Positions 12,245 through 23,525 of a DNA stretch of 64,000 nt are shown in pieces; position 1 is the stretch's first letter, and the number at the start of each line of letters is the position of its first letter. The notes below the pieces were generated by a model. It was not told the DNA's origin and searched no databases. It saw only the letters and a list, made by a program, of their open reading frames with translations. Source of the DNA: Ilyonectria destructans (lineage: Eukaryota; Ascomycota; Sordariomycetes; Hypocreales; Nectriaceae); NCBI GenBank assembly GCA_020740775.1, contig JAHEWK010000005.1, positions 1,550,001-1,614,000 of the forward strand, read 5' to 3'. Both the position numbers and the translations under genes were made by a program.

Positions 12245-15064
12245 TCACAGACCCACGTCGCCGTCTTCATCCGAGTCCCAAATCTCGGGCGGAACTAGCG
12301 CGTCGTCGCGGACCAGACTATCCGGCAGCATTTGACTCTTTGTCAACAGCTGAGAAGACTCGGGAGCGAGCGGGAAGCCTGGGGGCATGTGCAGCGGCGA
12401 GTCGTCGTGGAAGAGGATGCTGCTGGACGACTGCAGCTGCGGGTAAGACGGCGGCCGTGAGGCGGCGGCAGTAGCGGAGGACTTGTCGGGCGTGGATGCT
12501 TGAGAGGCGGTGGTGGCCTGCGAGGGCCGCACGCCGCCGGATGGGTGAGGATTGATGGGAGGCCGTGAGGCGCGGTACGATGATGCGTTGTAGGGCGTCA
12601 GGGGCGGGAGACGAGACGGCGGCGGCTTGATGGCAGTGCGAGGGTCGGCCCTCGTTGGCGTTGGCGACGATGGGACGTGGTGGTGCTCGGCTTCAGGGGT
12701 CGACGGCACGAGGATATCGTCAGATGTAGGGACTTGGGTCGACTGGGCGATGTCACTCTGGAGCTGGGCCTCGACCTGCTGCGAAACGCTGATGCTGGGC
12801 GTCGGCGTCGGCGCTGGCATCTTATCCCTCGGCTGCGGGGCTGAGGAGCTGGGGAGGAGCTGGACTTGCTCTTCTTCTTCGTCTTGACAATGAGGGCTAG
12901 AGTGAGAGGGAGGAAGTGACGGCGCATCCATGGCACCGACCTCTTCGTCGGTCTCGCTGAAGAGCGCATGTCGAAGATTCCATAGCAACTGGCCGATAAT
13001 GGCAGGCGGCAGGTAGACATAGCGGTCAATCTCGCCGTCGACCCAGCCCTCCTCGCGCATATCGTCGTCGTCGACGGGGTTGTTGAGCTCGTACACCTGC
13101 GGCAGGGTATAGCGCCATGAGCCGCCGCCCTTCTCGACACGGCCGGCGTCGGCGCAGGCCATGTAGCGCAAGAGCGTGCCGTCGAAGAGCCAGAAGCGGA
13201 CGACCTGGGCGGGGATCTTGAAGGGGAGCACGAGGCAGACGCTGAAGCCCTCGAGCACGTCGGCGAGCATCTCTGGGCTCAGCGGGAGGAGCACGTCGGT
13301 GCGGGCCGAGGCTGGCGGGAGCGCCTGGAGGGTCACCAGGGGCACGCGCTGCGACTCGAGGGGTTGCGTCTGGGTGGCGCCGTGGGTGGACGCGTCATGG
13401 AGAGGTTTGCGGAGGCGGTTGGCCAGGGGGCGAGAAGGCTTTGGTGGTGACGAGGGAGGAGGGAGCGTCGTGGGTTGGGAGCTTGCGATGGGAGCCAGCT
13501 GTGGTGACGAATGTGAGGGGCGAGGTCGTGATCGGGACGATGCCGCCGAGGAGGCCGTGGCAGCTTGGTCGTGTTGGCCGAGAGGAGCAGTAGTAGAAGC
13601 TCGAGTTGGTGTTGACGGCTTGACGTTCTCGTCTCCTTCTTCTTCCTCTTCCGAGGAAGCAATCTGGTTCATGATAAACTGCGTCTCGGGGCCAGCCACG
13701 AAACCTCCCTCATCATTCTCGTCAAACACCTCGAAATCCTCGGCCTCGGCATCCGAATCGGGGATCTCCAAGACAACCCTTTTACCTGCCTTGCGAGGCG
13801 TGACTCTCTTCCTGGGCGTGGGGCTCGATGTCTCCGCCTTCACCTTGGCCTTCGTCCCGTCGCCCAGTTCGGTACTCTCCCCCCTGCGCCGGGGTTTTGT
13901 AGGAGTTTCCATCTCATCCGCTAGCGACGAGCTCTCGGCAGAGGCAGCCGTCTCGCCGCCGGGCGATGGGACGGCAATCTCCTGCAGCGGCATCGCGCCG
14001 CCCGAGCCCCAGCTGTCGGTGGCAAACGAGTCTTGGATCACGCGGTCCCGGCGCCGAGGCGTTGTTGCGATACGAGGCTTCCCCGGCAGCGACTTAAGAA
14101 TGGGTCTCGGGTTCGACCCTACAGCCGGCGAGGACTTGTTCTTGAGAGGCGAGGGGCTCTGGCCTGGGACGCCGTACCGACCCATCATGATGCTCGCGGG
14201 GGTTGAGAGTTGGCTCGAGGAAGGGATCTCGTCGCGGGCGCGCTTGGCGGGCGTCTGAGGCACAACGGATTCCTGGCGGCTGGCGTTAGGGCTGGACGTT
14301 GCTGGCTCGTCTGGCTGTGGCAGCTTAGGCGAGGCGAATCGAATCTGGCGCTGCTTTCTCGGCGTGACGGATGTTCGGTAGTGACGCCGCGGGGTCGGGC
14401 TGACCGGGTCCTGGAGCCAGTCCTGGAAGCCATTGTCGTTCTCGCCATTCTCGTCGTTCTCGTCATTCTCGTCGTCGTCTTCGTCTTCCGAGTCCTTGAT
14501 GCAGAGGGCGTGTGCGGGGTCTCGGCCGAGGAACTGCGTGAGGGTCTGGGTGTGGTAGCTGGAGGCCGGGAGATCGCCAAGCGTCCTGCGTCGATTTGCG
14601 GGTTCGTTCTTGACGGCGGCTTCTGCATCGGATTCCTCGCCCAGCGTCCGCCTTCGCTTGGCCCGTTCGTCCTTGGTCGTGACCTTTCTCGAGCTCGCCC
14701 TTCGTTTCCTCCCGCCCGAAGCCAGCTGCTCATCTCCATCATCCGCATCTTTTTGCAAGCTTCGGTTCTCCTTGTTCTCGTCGACAGTTGCGTCGCTCTC
14801 CTTCTGTTGCTCGTCGTCTTCGTCGCTGTCGTCCATGACGATCGGGTCTCGGTCCTCCTCGAAGCTCGACACAAAGTCAATCTGCGTCAGGGTCTGCTGG
14901 CGCATCGACCGAGCGCTGCCAGCAGTCTCCTTCTTGCGCGTCTGCTTGCCATACGTGCGAACGACCTTTCTGCGCGGCGGGAACTGGGCCTGCTGTTGGG
15001 CCGGTGTCGAGTGATAGACTCGGTTTGGGGCCGGGACACCGCGGGAGCGGGTCTGTGGGGGCAT
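12245..15064 (-). CDS. acidic, disordered, probably nuclear protein of unknown function (939 aa)
   Basis: This is a single uninterrupted exon. I recognise no named family. The N-terminus is basic (RRKVVRTYGKQTRKK, about 31-45). A QQTLTQIDF motif stands at 56-64 and a related TQTLTQFLG at 172-180. The short element RRRTLG(E/D) occurs twice (about 138-143 and 158-163). Three hydrophobic cores run straight into acidic stretches and resemble SUMO-interaction motifs: PIVMDDSDEDDE, ALCIKDSEDEDDDE and VVLEIPDSDAEAED. Most of the rest is Ser/Pro/Glu-rich and low complexity. The one stretch that looks folded is about 590-720 (SVCLVLPFKI, VVRFWLFDGTLLRYM, GEIDRYVYLPPAIIGQLLW). The C-terminus is acidic (EIWDSDEDGDVGL). 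A chromatin or DNA-repair role would be inference only. Long antisense frames over this gene are composition artefacts. Confidence 0.75.
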   Translation of the reverse strand: MPPQTRSRGVPAPNRVYHSTPAQQQAQFPPRRKVVRTYGKQTRKKETAGSARSMRQQTLTQIDFVSSFEEDRDPIVMDDSDEDDEQQKESDATVDENKENRSLQKDADDGDEQLASGGRKRRASSRKVTTKDERAKRRRTLGEESDAEAAVKNEPANRRRTLGDLPASSYHTQTLTQFLGRDPAHALCIKDSEDEDDDENDENDENGENDNGFQDWLQDPVSPTPRRHYRTSVTPRKQRQIRFASPKLPQPDEPATSSPNASRQESVVPQTPAKRARDEIPSSSQLSTPASIMMGRYGVPGQSPSPLKNKSSPAVGSNPRPILKSLPGKPRIATTPRRRDRVIQDSFATDSWGSGGAMPLQEIAVPSPGGETAASAESSSLADEMETPTKPRRRGESTELGDGTKAKVKAETSSPTPRKRVTPRKAGKRVVLEIPDSDAEAEDFEVFDENDEGGFVAGPETQFIMNQIASSEEEEEGDENVKPSTPTRASTTAPLGQHDQAATASSAASSRSRPRPSHSSPQLAPIASSQPTTLPPPSSPPKPSRPLANRLRKPLHDASTHGATQTQPLESQRVPLVTLQALPPASARTDVLLPLSPEMLADVLEGFSVCLVLPFKIPAQVVRFWLFDGTLLRYMACADAGRVEKGGGSWRYTLPQVYELNNPVDDDDMREEGWVDGEIDRYVYLPPAIIGQLLWNLRHALFSETDEEVGAMDAPSLPPSHSSPHCQDEEEEQVQLLPSSSAPQPRDKMPAPTPTPSISVSQQVEAQLQSDIAQSTQVPTSDDILVPSTPEAEHHHVPSSPTPTRADPRTAIKPPPSRLPPLTPYNASSYRASRPPINPHPSGGVRPSQATTASQASTPDKSSATAAASRPPSYPQLQSSSSILFHDDSPLHMPPGFPLAPESSQLLTKSQMLPDSLVRDDALVPPEIWDSDEDGDVGL

Positions 15065-15780
15065 CGCGGGGATGGATTGTTGAATGCGCCGTGTCTCTAT
15101 CCAGTCGCGAATAAGACAGAAACAATCGTGGATGAAAAAGTGGTGGATCGAGGCTTGGTGGTTTGCGATGTTTAAGGTTGATAATCGTAGGTTCCCCTAG
15201 AGTGGTTGTCACTTGGCGGGCGCCTCCGTGGTGGCGTTCCCAAGCGTGAATGGCCGAGGTGGCGTGCCTAACCAACGCGTCGCGTAAAGTGGCCCACACA
15301 CTACGTAACACTTCAACGCGTTAAAGTGCACAATTGTATCTTATGACATTAATATAAATACTCAAGACTCAGAGGATAAGGCTAGGACACTACTCAAGCC
15401 AATCATCGCTTCAAACAAGTACATGACAGCTTCTTCAGAGACTCAACCATCAAAGATCCATTCATCAGAGGCTCAATAATCCCACCAAGAGACCATCATC
15501 ATGCGCCGTCACTCTTCCACCCACATATATAGATATATATGTAAATATATAACGATAAGCTGGTAAACAAAACACCGCAGCAGACGCCAATCCGCGTCCC
15601 CCCAACATTTGACATGACATGCGTGCGTGTGTCCCTCATCTCATGGTCGCTATCGTAGTGTACTGGTACAGGGCATCTGAATCATCTTCTCACCACTCAT
15701 CCCATCTGTTCCCTAAAAACGTCAACCGTTGGCTGGCGGTGCTCGAGACCTCACGCCATCATCGTTGCCATCTCACCCCC
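15065..15780. promoter_or_regulatory. promoter region of the 939-aa gene and 3' region of SEC3
   Basis: Both flanking genes are on the minus strand, so this 716-bp gap holds the upstream region of the 939-aa gene and the 3' end of SEC3. It contains an AT microsatellite-like tract (about 15523-15560, tatatagatatatatgtaaa and following). No gene is visible. Confidence 0.4.
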
Positions 15781-18700
15781 TCATCGGAACGCAGACTTTA
15801 CGTCAGCCCGAGGCCACTCAAACAAAACATCTCCGCCATACACATCCGTCGTCACTCGTCCAATCCTGCTCTCCACTTCTTCGTAGAACTGTTCGCATTC
15901 CGTCAGAACCTTAATCACCAAACCTCGGCTGATCGCTGGGTCGTCGGCATCACCAAAGTGCTTCTCCACACGTTTCCGTAGTGCCTCGATGCCCTTGCGC
16001 ACTTCCTTTGCGTCATAGTTGCCGAGCACTTTGTTGAACACCGTCTTGCTGTTAGAAGGCTGCGCTGCGATAGATCCTGCCGATTTGCCACTCTGCAGTT
16101 GAGCCTCCATGTTCTCCAGGTGCTCTAGCACCTTACCAAGCGGTCGTCTCATCACGGCGTTGAGATACAGGCCCATGTGCTCGTAGTATGTTGTATTTGC
16201 CTGCTCCTTCCACTCCTCAAGCACATCCAGTCCTCGCGTATCCGTCTCCTCAAGGAAATGGTTCATGTTCTCGATCAGTAGAATGTGGAAGTTGAGCGCT
16301 TCCTTGTCCTCGGGGTCCGCAGACCCGTTCGTCACGCTCACCGCAGGATTCTCCCGCGCAATCACCATCAATGAGTCGAACATTGTCTTCAGCAGGCGGT
16401 CGTATTCGCGGTCAATCGTTCGCCGGGCTGAGAGGTTGGGGTCTACTCCTACCAGCATGTTCTCCACGGCCGCTGAGAAGGTCGGGAACACACGGATGAA
16501 GGAAATGACGCCCTTGCGCTTCTTGATCTTGACCTTCGTGTCCTCAATCGCCCGAATCTGCTCGTCAACGAACTTCTTGAATCGTCCGTCCAAGTGCCCG
16601 TGCATCTTCTGCAGCAAGGTGTTGAGGAAGTCTTGGTTGGACTGGCTTATCTCCCCCAACTTCTTTTCCATTGTGGCTAAAACTCCAACTCCTTGACTGT
16701 GCACTTGTTAGCCGTTCTGCATCAATATCCGAGAACAAGTCGTTCAACTTACAGAGGATCCTGTCCGATGACCCATTCCATGAGTCGAAGCAGCTCCTGC
16801 TCCAAAAAGGTAAATATCACCTCCATAGCTCGTGTGACGCGGCGGGCGAGTTCTCGATCGGGCTCCATGAGTCGAGGTCGCTTGAGGTCACCTCCTCGAC
16901 GATCTCGGGGTGCACTAGCCGCCACCGAGTCGGGGAAGTCTATCTGCTCGAGCGTTGTTGCGTGGAAAAAGTCAACAACAAAGTTTTGTTCCATCTGCAC
17001 CAGAGGGAGCAGATCATCCATGACTCCAGCAAACACCTCGTATGGCAGGCTCCTGCTGTCGCTTGTCTGCTTCTCCACTGGTGTCCGGTTACCACCATCC
17101 GTCAACGGCGATCGGAGGGCTCGGGCGAGCGTCTGGCTTCGCTTCACAGTTAGCTTTCTCGCTGTGGTTGCCACGCCACCCTCCTGATGCTTCTCCGCCT
17201 GCGATGAGAAAAGAAGCTCGGCTTCTTCGCCAGTCAGCTTTCTCGCGTTTTTTCGCCAGATGGCTACAACATTCTGGAATTCGACCCGGTAGACAGGTTG
17301 GCTCTTGTCCTGGTAAACCTGGATGATGTTGTTCCAGTTATCCAGATCGACATCTCGGGCGTACAGCATCAAGGGATGGTATTTCCACAAAACGTCGCGG
17401 CCGAGGTCGTGATGAGTAGAGTCGACCTTTCTGGAAAGCGCCCCCTCCATTGCCAATTTCGTCTCGTTGAAGGCTGCATCAAACTGCTTTGTGATGAAGT
17501 CTTTTAGCCGGCTCATGAAGAACCCGCTTTCCTGGACATACATCTCCTTCTTCTCTCGCACAATCCGCATATGGCTATAGTCGCTGTTGAGCCCGTGGGT
17601 CTGGTCCGAGTCCATTGATACATCAACCACCTTATTGGGGTCACCAATCAATGATGGATCGATCTTCGCCATGGCTTTGAAGAGAGTTACGAGAGCGTTT
17701 TCGACGTCTTCCAGTCCCCGGATGTTGTCTAACGGTGCTATCTTGAGCGCCTCGAGATCGTTGGCTGTAATGGCACACGTCTCAAGTAGTGATTCAAGCT
17801 CCTTTTTGAGTAGCTTCTGGTTAGCTGTTTGTACTTGAAGACCTTGGCCTTGAGCTTCGATGTAGGCAATGTCGTCTGAAAGTGTCTGCGAAGTGTTAGT
17901 TTGGACTCAACACAAGTAGTGTAGTGTTGACCTACCGAGAGCTCGACTGAGTAGAGAGTAAGGAGATTATCAAGTTCCTCGCACTCAGCCATTGCAAGGT
18001 CCATGCCTTGTTTGATAGCATCCACACGTTCATCCTCCTCGCGGAAGCGAGCCAACCATCCACCAGCCTGCGCCTTGTTCAATTCACGTTCAAGGTCGGT
18101 CTTCATTTCCTCGACGTTTCGTGTTCGCATCTGCTGCCCAGGTATCCATCCGAAATGATCTAGCCACGTGCAGAATTCATCACTTCTATCATCAAGGATC
18201 GATGGGTCCACGCCCAATGTTTGTAGGTATTTAGAATCATTGCCTGCAGTGATAGAGCGATGAGTCTCTGTCTTTTTAGGTTCCTTTGGCTTGAGTTCCT
18301 TTATTGGACCGTTGGAGCTGGTCGGGCGGCTTAGGGGAACCGAAATCTTGACTTCAGGAACCAGGGAACTTCGTCGCGGAGACTTTTCCGTGAGCTTGGG
18401 CGGTTCCGGGCTTGGGGGTGCGTCCAGAGGTACATCCTTACTCGGGGAAGGAGGGCGAGGGGGAGCAGGAACAACACCGGTAATGCCATCAGGACCAGCA
18501 TCCTCGGACTTGTTTTTGGCTTGTCGCATCCGTTCTCCAGCACCGCCAGGTCGGGGTTTGAATGCAGTTGCGGCATTTGCAGCAGACGCGGCCTTCCAAA
18601 AGGCACCAGCAATCTCGTTCCTGGACTTTTTGGCTTTTATCATGGGCCCCAGGCCAGGCCGTGAGGTTCCAGAGTCTTGTGATGGCACCTGTGGAACCTG

Positions 18701-20387
18701 AGGCGTGGACTCTGTTGGTGGTACGGTGGGTGGTTCAGCGGGCGACTCAATGGGTGGGACAGCCGCAGGCTCGGGAGGTGGCGTGGGAGCTGATCTACTT
18801 GTTATAGCAGGGGACGATGACGGGGTTGCAAACTTTGGCAATGAAATAGCAGATGGAGCTCTGAGGGCTGAAGGGGCTAGAGCTGGCTCTTGCCTTCCCG
18901 CCTCGGATGTACGGGAGGTAGGTGTTGGGATGTCGCGGTCGTTAAAACTTCCCGTCAAAGATGTACCTGTAGACCTCTGGCTCGAGGAGTCCTTTCTAGG
19001 CGCCATCCGCTCACTGCTCCTGGGCGGTGGTGCCATGGGTTGCGATGCCATGGATTGCGGTGCCATGGATTGTTGTCCCATGGGCTCTGGCCTTTTGGAT
19101 GGACTCACCAAGGGGGGAGGGACCAAGTCTCGGTCATGAGGGCGTGTTGGGTCCATGGGTGGCCTTCTCCTTTCTGGCGGGGGCCTCTCTGGTTGATAGG
19201 CCTGAGGTCGAAGTTGAGGAGGCGGCTGTGGCTGCGCTAGGGATTGCGGTGGTTGAGGTGGCTGCAGTGGTTGCGGCGGCATCAATACAGAGGGTTGTGC
19301 TGTTCGAGGTTCCGGAGGCTCTCCAAACCGACTAAAGGCACCTGGCCCCTGCATACCATTTCGAGATCGAGGAGGCAAGCTGGAGCCATCGTCACTTCTC
19401 GTCCCAATAGAGTTGGCAACCGAATCCTGGCTCCTATTGCTCTGGGCCATCCATGGTGGTTGAGGGAGTCGATCTCTGGATGCATTCGAATCGAGGCTCC
19501 CTGCGGGAGAGCTGGTGCCGTTGATGGGGGGACGAACCGGAGGCGTCCTCGCGAAACGGGGGTTTTCGGGGTTGCCTCTCATGGGAGGAGGCCCGGGGCG
19601 CGGCGAAGAGGCGGACGAGTTTGGCTGACTAGGCCCTTGTTCAGACTGAGGCGGCGGCGGTCTTGCGGCCCCGGCAGGCGGACGTCTCCCACCTCCCATG
19701 ACCTGGTCCAATTCCCTGGTATCAAAGCCTATGAGTTCCGGGACCTTGCCGCCCGTGTATTTGCCATATATCTTGATGAGGCTTGCGATGAAGAACTTCT
19801 TTTCCTTGTCGGTCTGAGCCTGCCAGAAGTAGGGTTTTCCCAAGGTGACAAGAAATCCAGTGTCGCCAACCCATTCGCGATGGGAGGGGTCAACTTGGGC
19901 GCCAGTGTAGGACTCGATGTGAGTGAGGTCGTCGAGGTTCCATGTCTTGCCGATTGAAAAGGAACCATTGACATTTTCCTTGGACTTGTGCATGCGAACA
20001 CGGCCCGACTTGCGTACGGCTACAATGATGACTCGAGGTTTCTGGCCTTCGGGGGTTCGAGCTTGAGGCGGAGGTGGGGAGGAGGGATGGGAGGAGAACT
20101 CGGTGATTCGTATGTGGGTGATGTAGGTTTCGAGAACTGGTGTCGACGTGTCAGCTCGGAAGCTCTGATTGAAAACATAGCCAGGCTTGGGATGGAGAGG
20201 GTAGATGGTGAACTGAACAACTTGGCCAGAGTGGAAAGAGTGGGCAGACTGGCTGCGGAAAGGACTTACGGGATCCATCGACATCCTTCTTGTTGAAGCA
20301 GCTGTCGACAATGCGGCGCTTCTCATCCTCGAACCGCTCTGCCCTGTTGACAGCCGCGCCGGGGCCGCCACCATTTGCGCGGTCCAT
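15781..20387 (-). CDS. SEC3: exocyst complex component Sec3
   Basis: Sec3 is the membrane-landmark subunit of the exocyst, tethering secretory vesicles at growth sites such as hyphal tips. The exons are 20387-20270, 20136-17936, 17885-16753 and 16696-15781, giving 1455 aa. Introns of 133, 50 and 56 nt have GTAAGT or GTAGGT donors and CAG acceptors. Joining them gives DVDGSLLETYITHIRITE, VELSTLSDDIAYIEAQGQGL and IGQDPLQGVGVLATMEKKLG, all in frame. The N-terminus (MDRANGGGPG, then RFEDEKRRIVDSCFNKKD) leads into the PH-like, phosphoinositide and Rho-GTPase binding domain (about 40-190). A Pro/Ser-rich disordered linker follows (about 200-640). The helical exocyst core is about 690-1455. The start at 20387 replaces a longer frame that reads through intron 1 without the conserved N-terminus. 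Confidence 0.95.
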
Positions 20388-21432
20388 GGCCACCGTTTGG
20401 CCAGCTCAGCCAGCTCAGCACGGGACAGCGAGGGAACGGGGGCGGAAATCGATCACGATGGAGCGACGACGAGCGGGGGGCGCGGAAGCATATTCGGTCG
20501 GGGGGAGGAGAAGGAAGTCCGGTCGGCGAGGACGAGGTGGAGGCCGGGAGATCGGGGAGCCGACCGAGTGAGGCGAAACGATGGGTGATGGAGGAGGTGG
20601 TGACGGAGGTTGGAGGTTGGAGGCTGCGTTCCTTGCGTTCCCTTAGGTAACCAGGTAGCCCCATCAGTTTCACAATCTCTCGCTGTAGGCGCAGGTGGTA
20701 GGTGGTGAGCACCTACCTGCTGTACCTTGCTCTGTCGCTAGTGGGCAGGTACCTCCAGTGCTACCTCCCTCCAACGCCGTCTGGGGACACTGGGGGAGCT
20801 CAGGGCAGGTACGTACTAGCCGATGGTTTTTGCGGCACGGCATGAATGACCGCGGCGCATGGACTCGGAGGTGGGGCGCTCATTAGCTTCATCCACTCCC
20901 CACCCCTTTGACGTATGGATAAGGGAGACGAGACATCAGACGGCCGTGGCTGTCGACAACCTCGCTGCAGTGTATAAGGTGCTGTAGACCGTTGGGGATC
21001 GTGCATCTCTTGCCTTATATATTCGATGTACAAGCCAGCTGTTAATTACATGTTCACGGTAAATACTGTCTGTCACCTGGCGTAAGGGCCTGGCGTTTAA
21101 AGTCCGTGTTCAATATGGGGCTTGGATGATGTACGAGAGAGGCTGAGCAACCCGCTACTAAGCAAACCTGTTTCCTACCCAGCTCCGGTCTTTCTACTTT
21201 GAAGAAAGAAAAGAAATGATGCGTGATCGGGAAAAGATCATAAAGTTTCTCAAGAGATAGTTTGAAGCCAGGAGGTTATCACCTTTGAACCCTATGCTAG
21301 CCACGCTGGATTGAGCGAGCAATACCTATAGGTTCAGAGCATGGACTGAGGCCACACACAAGTTTCAGATAACTCTCAACCGTGCATCTTAGACAGCAAC
21401 TCTCCCAATCCAACCGCACAAGCCATAGGATA
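20388..21432. promoter_or_regulatory. SEC3 upstream region with AGGT/ACCT repeats
   Basis: This is 1045 bp between two minus-strand genes, and so contains the SEC3 promoter and the 3' region of the S58 peptidase. The part next to SEC3 (to about 20640) is purine-rich on the plus strand, that is CT-rich in the SEC3 sense. From about 20645 to 20770 there are many AGGT/ACCT tetranucleotides, including an imperfect inverted repeat (gcaggtggtaggtggtgagc followed by acctacctgc, 20691-20720). No gene is visible. Confidence 0.45.
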
Positions 21433-22623
21433 TCATAGGCGGCTCCTTACAATCTCTCGCACCTTGTCCAGATCCAACGCCTCGACACTCCGCCCCTTAT
21501 ACCCCGTCGTCGTTTCCGCCATGCACAACGCGTTATAAATCGCCTCCTCCGTCGCATCGGCAGCAGCCTCAAACACCCCGTTAATCGAGTCGTTGTCCAG
21601 CATCTCCACTGCCCGCGGCAGCGGCTGGTAAGGGTTCACCACTGGCGTTGCCCCTGCCACCATCGAGAACTCTTGGAACGGCACCTTGGCCGCCGTCGAA
21701 AAGGCCAGGAATATGTCTCCGGACGAGTTGCTCCCGTAACCGCCGACCTTGGCGAGTCCGACGGTAGCCCGTTTGGCAACGCGCTGAAGCTGAACTGGAG
21801 TGAGGGGGACATCCGTGGCGATGATGACGATGATGCTCCCGTCTTTTCGAGGTTCCTTGCTCGAAGAGTCTGTGTCGCCTGTGTGCTTTGAACTGTCAGC
21901 GGTTTGTTGCGACTTGATGATGCGCCCGACTGGGACGCCGCCAATGTGCAGGTTCTCTTGGGCTCCGTAGTTTGCCTGAACTAGAGCGCCGACTGTGTAA
22001 TCCTTCGGCTTTCCTGTCACATCAACGCCCTTGACGACTCGACTGCTCGACCCCGTCCCGCCCTTAAATCTGTGGCATATCATCCCAGTGCCGCCACCCG
22101 TGTTTCCCTCAGGCACGCGATCCGAGCTGGCCCCTAGGATGCCTGTGACAACATGTTCTGGCGTAACAGCAAAGCGAGACTGATCGTTCAAGTAGCCATC
22201 ATACGTTTCAGCAACGAGCGGAAATATGAAGAGATCCATATCTCCCTCTTCATTAGAGTGGTGGCGGAACGCATACTCCAAGACGCCGCGGTATGCGTCG
22301 CCGATGGAGGAGGAGGTGGTGAGGATGATGGGCGACGTCAACAGCCCCGTCTCCTCGATCCAGTGGGTGCCGGTCATCTCGCCGCAGCCATTGAACCTAA
22401 AGATCCCGGCATGGCATGAGTATTTGAACCAGTCCGACCGGGGGAGAATCGTGGTAACGCCTGTGTTCACATTTCGGTCCGGCTGGATAGATTGTGTGTT
22501 GACTAGGACGCCAGGAACGTCGGTGATGGAGTTGAGAGGACCAGTCGGCCACTTGCCCAGGTGGAGTTGCGGCAGAATATCGCGGAGGCGCGATCTACTG
22601 GTGGATGGCGTAGGCTGTGCCAT
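21433..22623 (-). CDS. DmpA-like aminopeptidase, peptidase family S58
   Basis: This is a 396-aa single-exon protein of the L-aminopeptidase D-Ala-esterase/amidase (DmpA/BapA) family. These are N-terminal-nucleophile hydrolases that cut themselves into two chains before becoming active. Family features are ITDVPGVLVNTQSI and NTGVTTILPR near the N-terminus, GNTGGGTGMICHRFKGGTGSSSR at about 173-195 and VGALVQANYGAQENLHIGG. In characterised members self-cleavage frees a Ser nucleophile in the GTGSSSR-type segment; residues 191-194 here fit. NTGGGTGM lies just upstream as expected. The Ser/Lys-rich loop at about 240-265 (SSKHTGDTDSSSKEPRK) is an insertion not needed for catalysis. There is no signal peptide, so it is probably cytosolic. 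The natural substrate is unknown; fungal members are poorly studied. Confidence 0.9.
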   Translation of the reverse strand: MAQPTPSTSRSRLRDILPQLHLGKWPTGPLNSITDVPGVLVNTQSIQPDRNVNTGVTTILPRSDWFKYSCHAGIFRFNGCGEMTGTHWIEETGLLTSPIILTTSSSIGDAYRGVLEYAFRHHSNEEGDMDLFIFPLVAETYDGYLNDQSRFAVTPEHVVTGILGASSDRVPEGNTGGGTGMICHRFKGGTGSSSRVVKGVDVTGKPKDYTVGALVQANYGAQENLHIGGVPVGRIIKSQQTADSSKHTGDTDSSSKEPRKDGSIIVIIATDVPLTPVQLQRVAKRATVGLAKVGGYGSNSSGDIFLAFSTAAKVPFQEFSMVAGATPVVNPYQPLPRAVEMLDNDSINGVFEAAADATEEAIYNALCMAETTTGYKGRSVEALDLDKVREIVRSRL

Positions 22624-23525
22624 GATGGTTGTCCTGTAAGTTGTATGGTGTTGGTTCGCGAGCTAGGGTGACAGCAGAGGCGACGGCGATAAAGAATAGA
22701 ATAAGTCCTAAGCCTCATTTACTTCGATGCAGTAGTAGTGACGACGACCGCATGATTGTGTCGGCGCTGACTCAGATTGGTCGGGTGTCATACGAGATAC
22801 GAGCAGGAACAGAGTGGCAGTCACCCAAAGTTCCAGTGAATGTCGGCCATTTCTAGAATGGTGCGAGTTGAGGCTGCATATAAAATCGAATGCGGGTCGT
22901 ATTTTGGCAAATCATCAAGTTAGATTTGAAGGTAGCTTCCTGCAACTGCAGCAGAAGCATATTTGGTTATCATAAATATTCTACAAAAATAGAAACCCCA
23001 AGCAGTGAGACTTAAAAGAAGGACCATTGTATATCAACGACTGAAACTCAACTCCTCATGATCTAAAATAGAAAACAATCACAAATCAGAATCTCTATTG
23101 ATTTTTGATGGTTCCCAAAATTTTCTCGAATGCATAGGTACAGTCTCAGTGCTGGGCCACGTGGTGCCTACCCAGGAACATGATATGATCGATAGAGTAC
23201 AAGAGCAAATGTCATTGCTACCTAAAAGTGGACAAGCTGATGTGGCTCTCCTTTCAAGTCTCCGATATGTCCATCAGATGTATGCTGACTTGCGAACCCG
23301 AGGAATCCGGAAGGCGAAATAACTGCCGTGCCATCCGTTGTGACTTGGGTTCAATCGAGCGAATGATTCCTCCCCAAGTTCCGCCCACCCCGCCGAGGAC
23401 CTGTAAGGTGATATCATATCTCGGCAGTTGGGAAGCTATATATAATGACCAAAGAATTCGCGTTTTGCATCCTCCATCCTTGAGCCAAGCCCATCTTCTC
23501 TCAACTTTCCCTCGTCGAGTCGACA
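22624..23525. promoter_or_regulatory. divergent promoter region
   Basis: This 902-bp gap separates the minus-strand S58 peptidase from the plus-strand hydrolase and must serve both. The centre (about 22850-23100) is AT-rich. The hydrolase side ends in a pyrimidine-rich leader. No further gene is supported. Confidence 0.45.
23436..23446 (+). promoter_or_regulatory. TATA-like element upstream of alpha/beta hydrolase
   Basis: The sequence ctatatataat lies about 80-90 bp before the ATG at 23526, followed by a CT-rich leader. This is where a TATA box would be expected for a regulated fungal gene. The assignment is by sequence and position only. Confidence 0.45.

Noticed and set aside
13176..15175. 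Two long plus-strand open frames (360 and 321 codons) opposite the 939-aa gene
   Set aside because: They lie antisense to a low-complexity, GC-skewed gene whose composition keeps the opposite strand open. Their translations are Ser/Arg/Val-rich without any recognisable domain.
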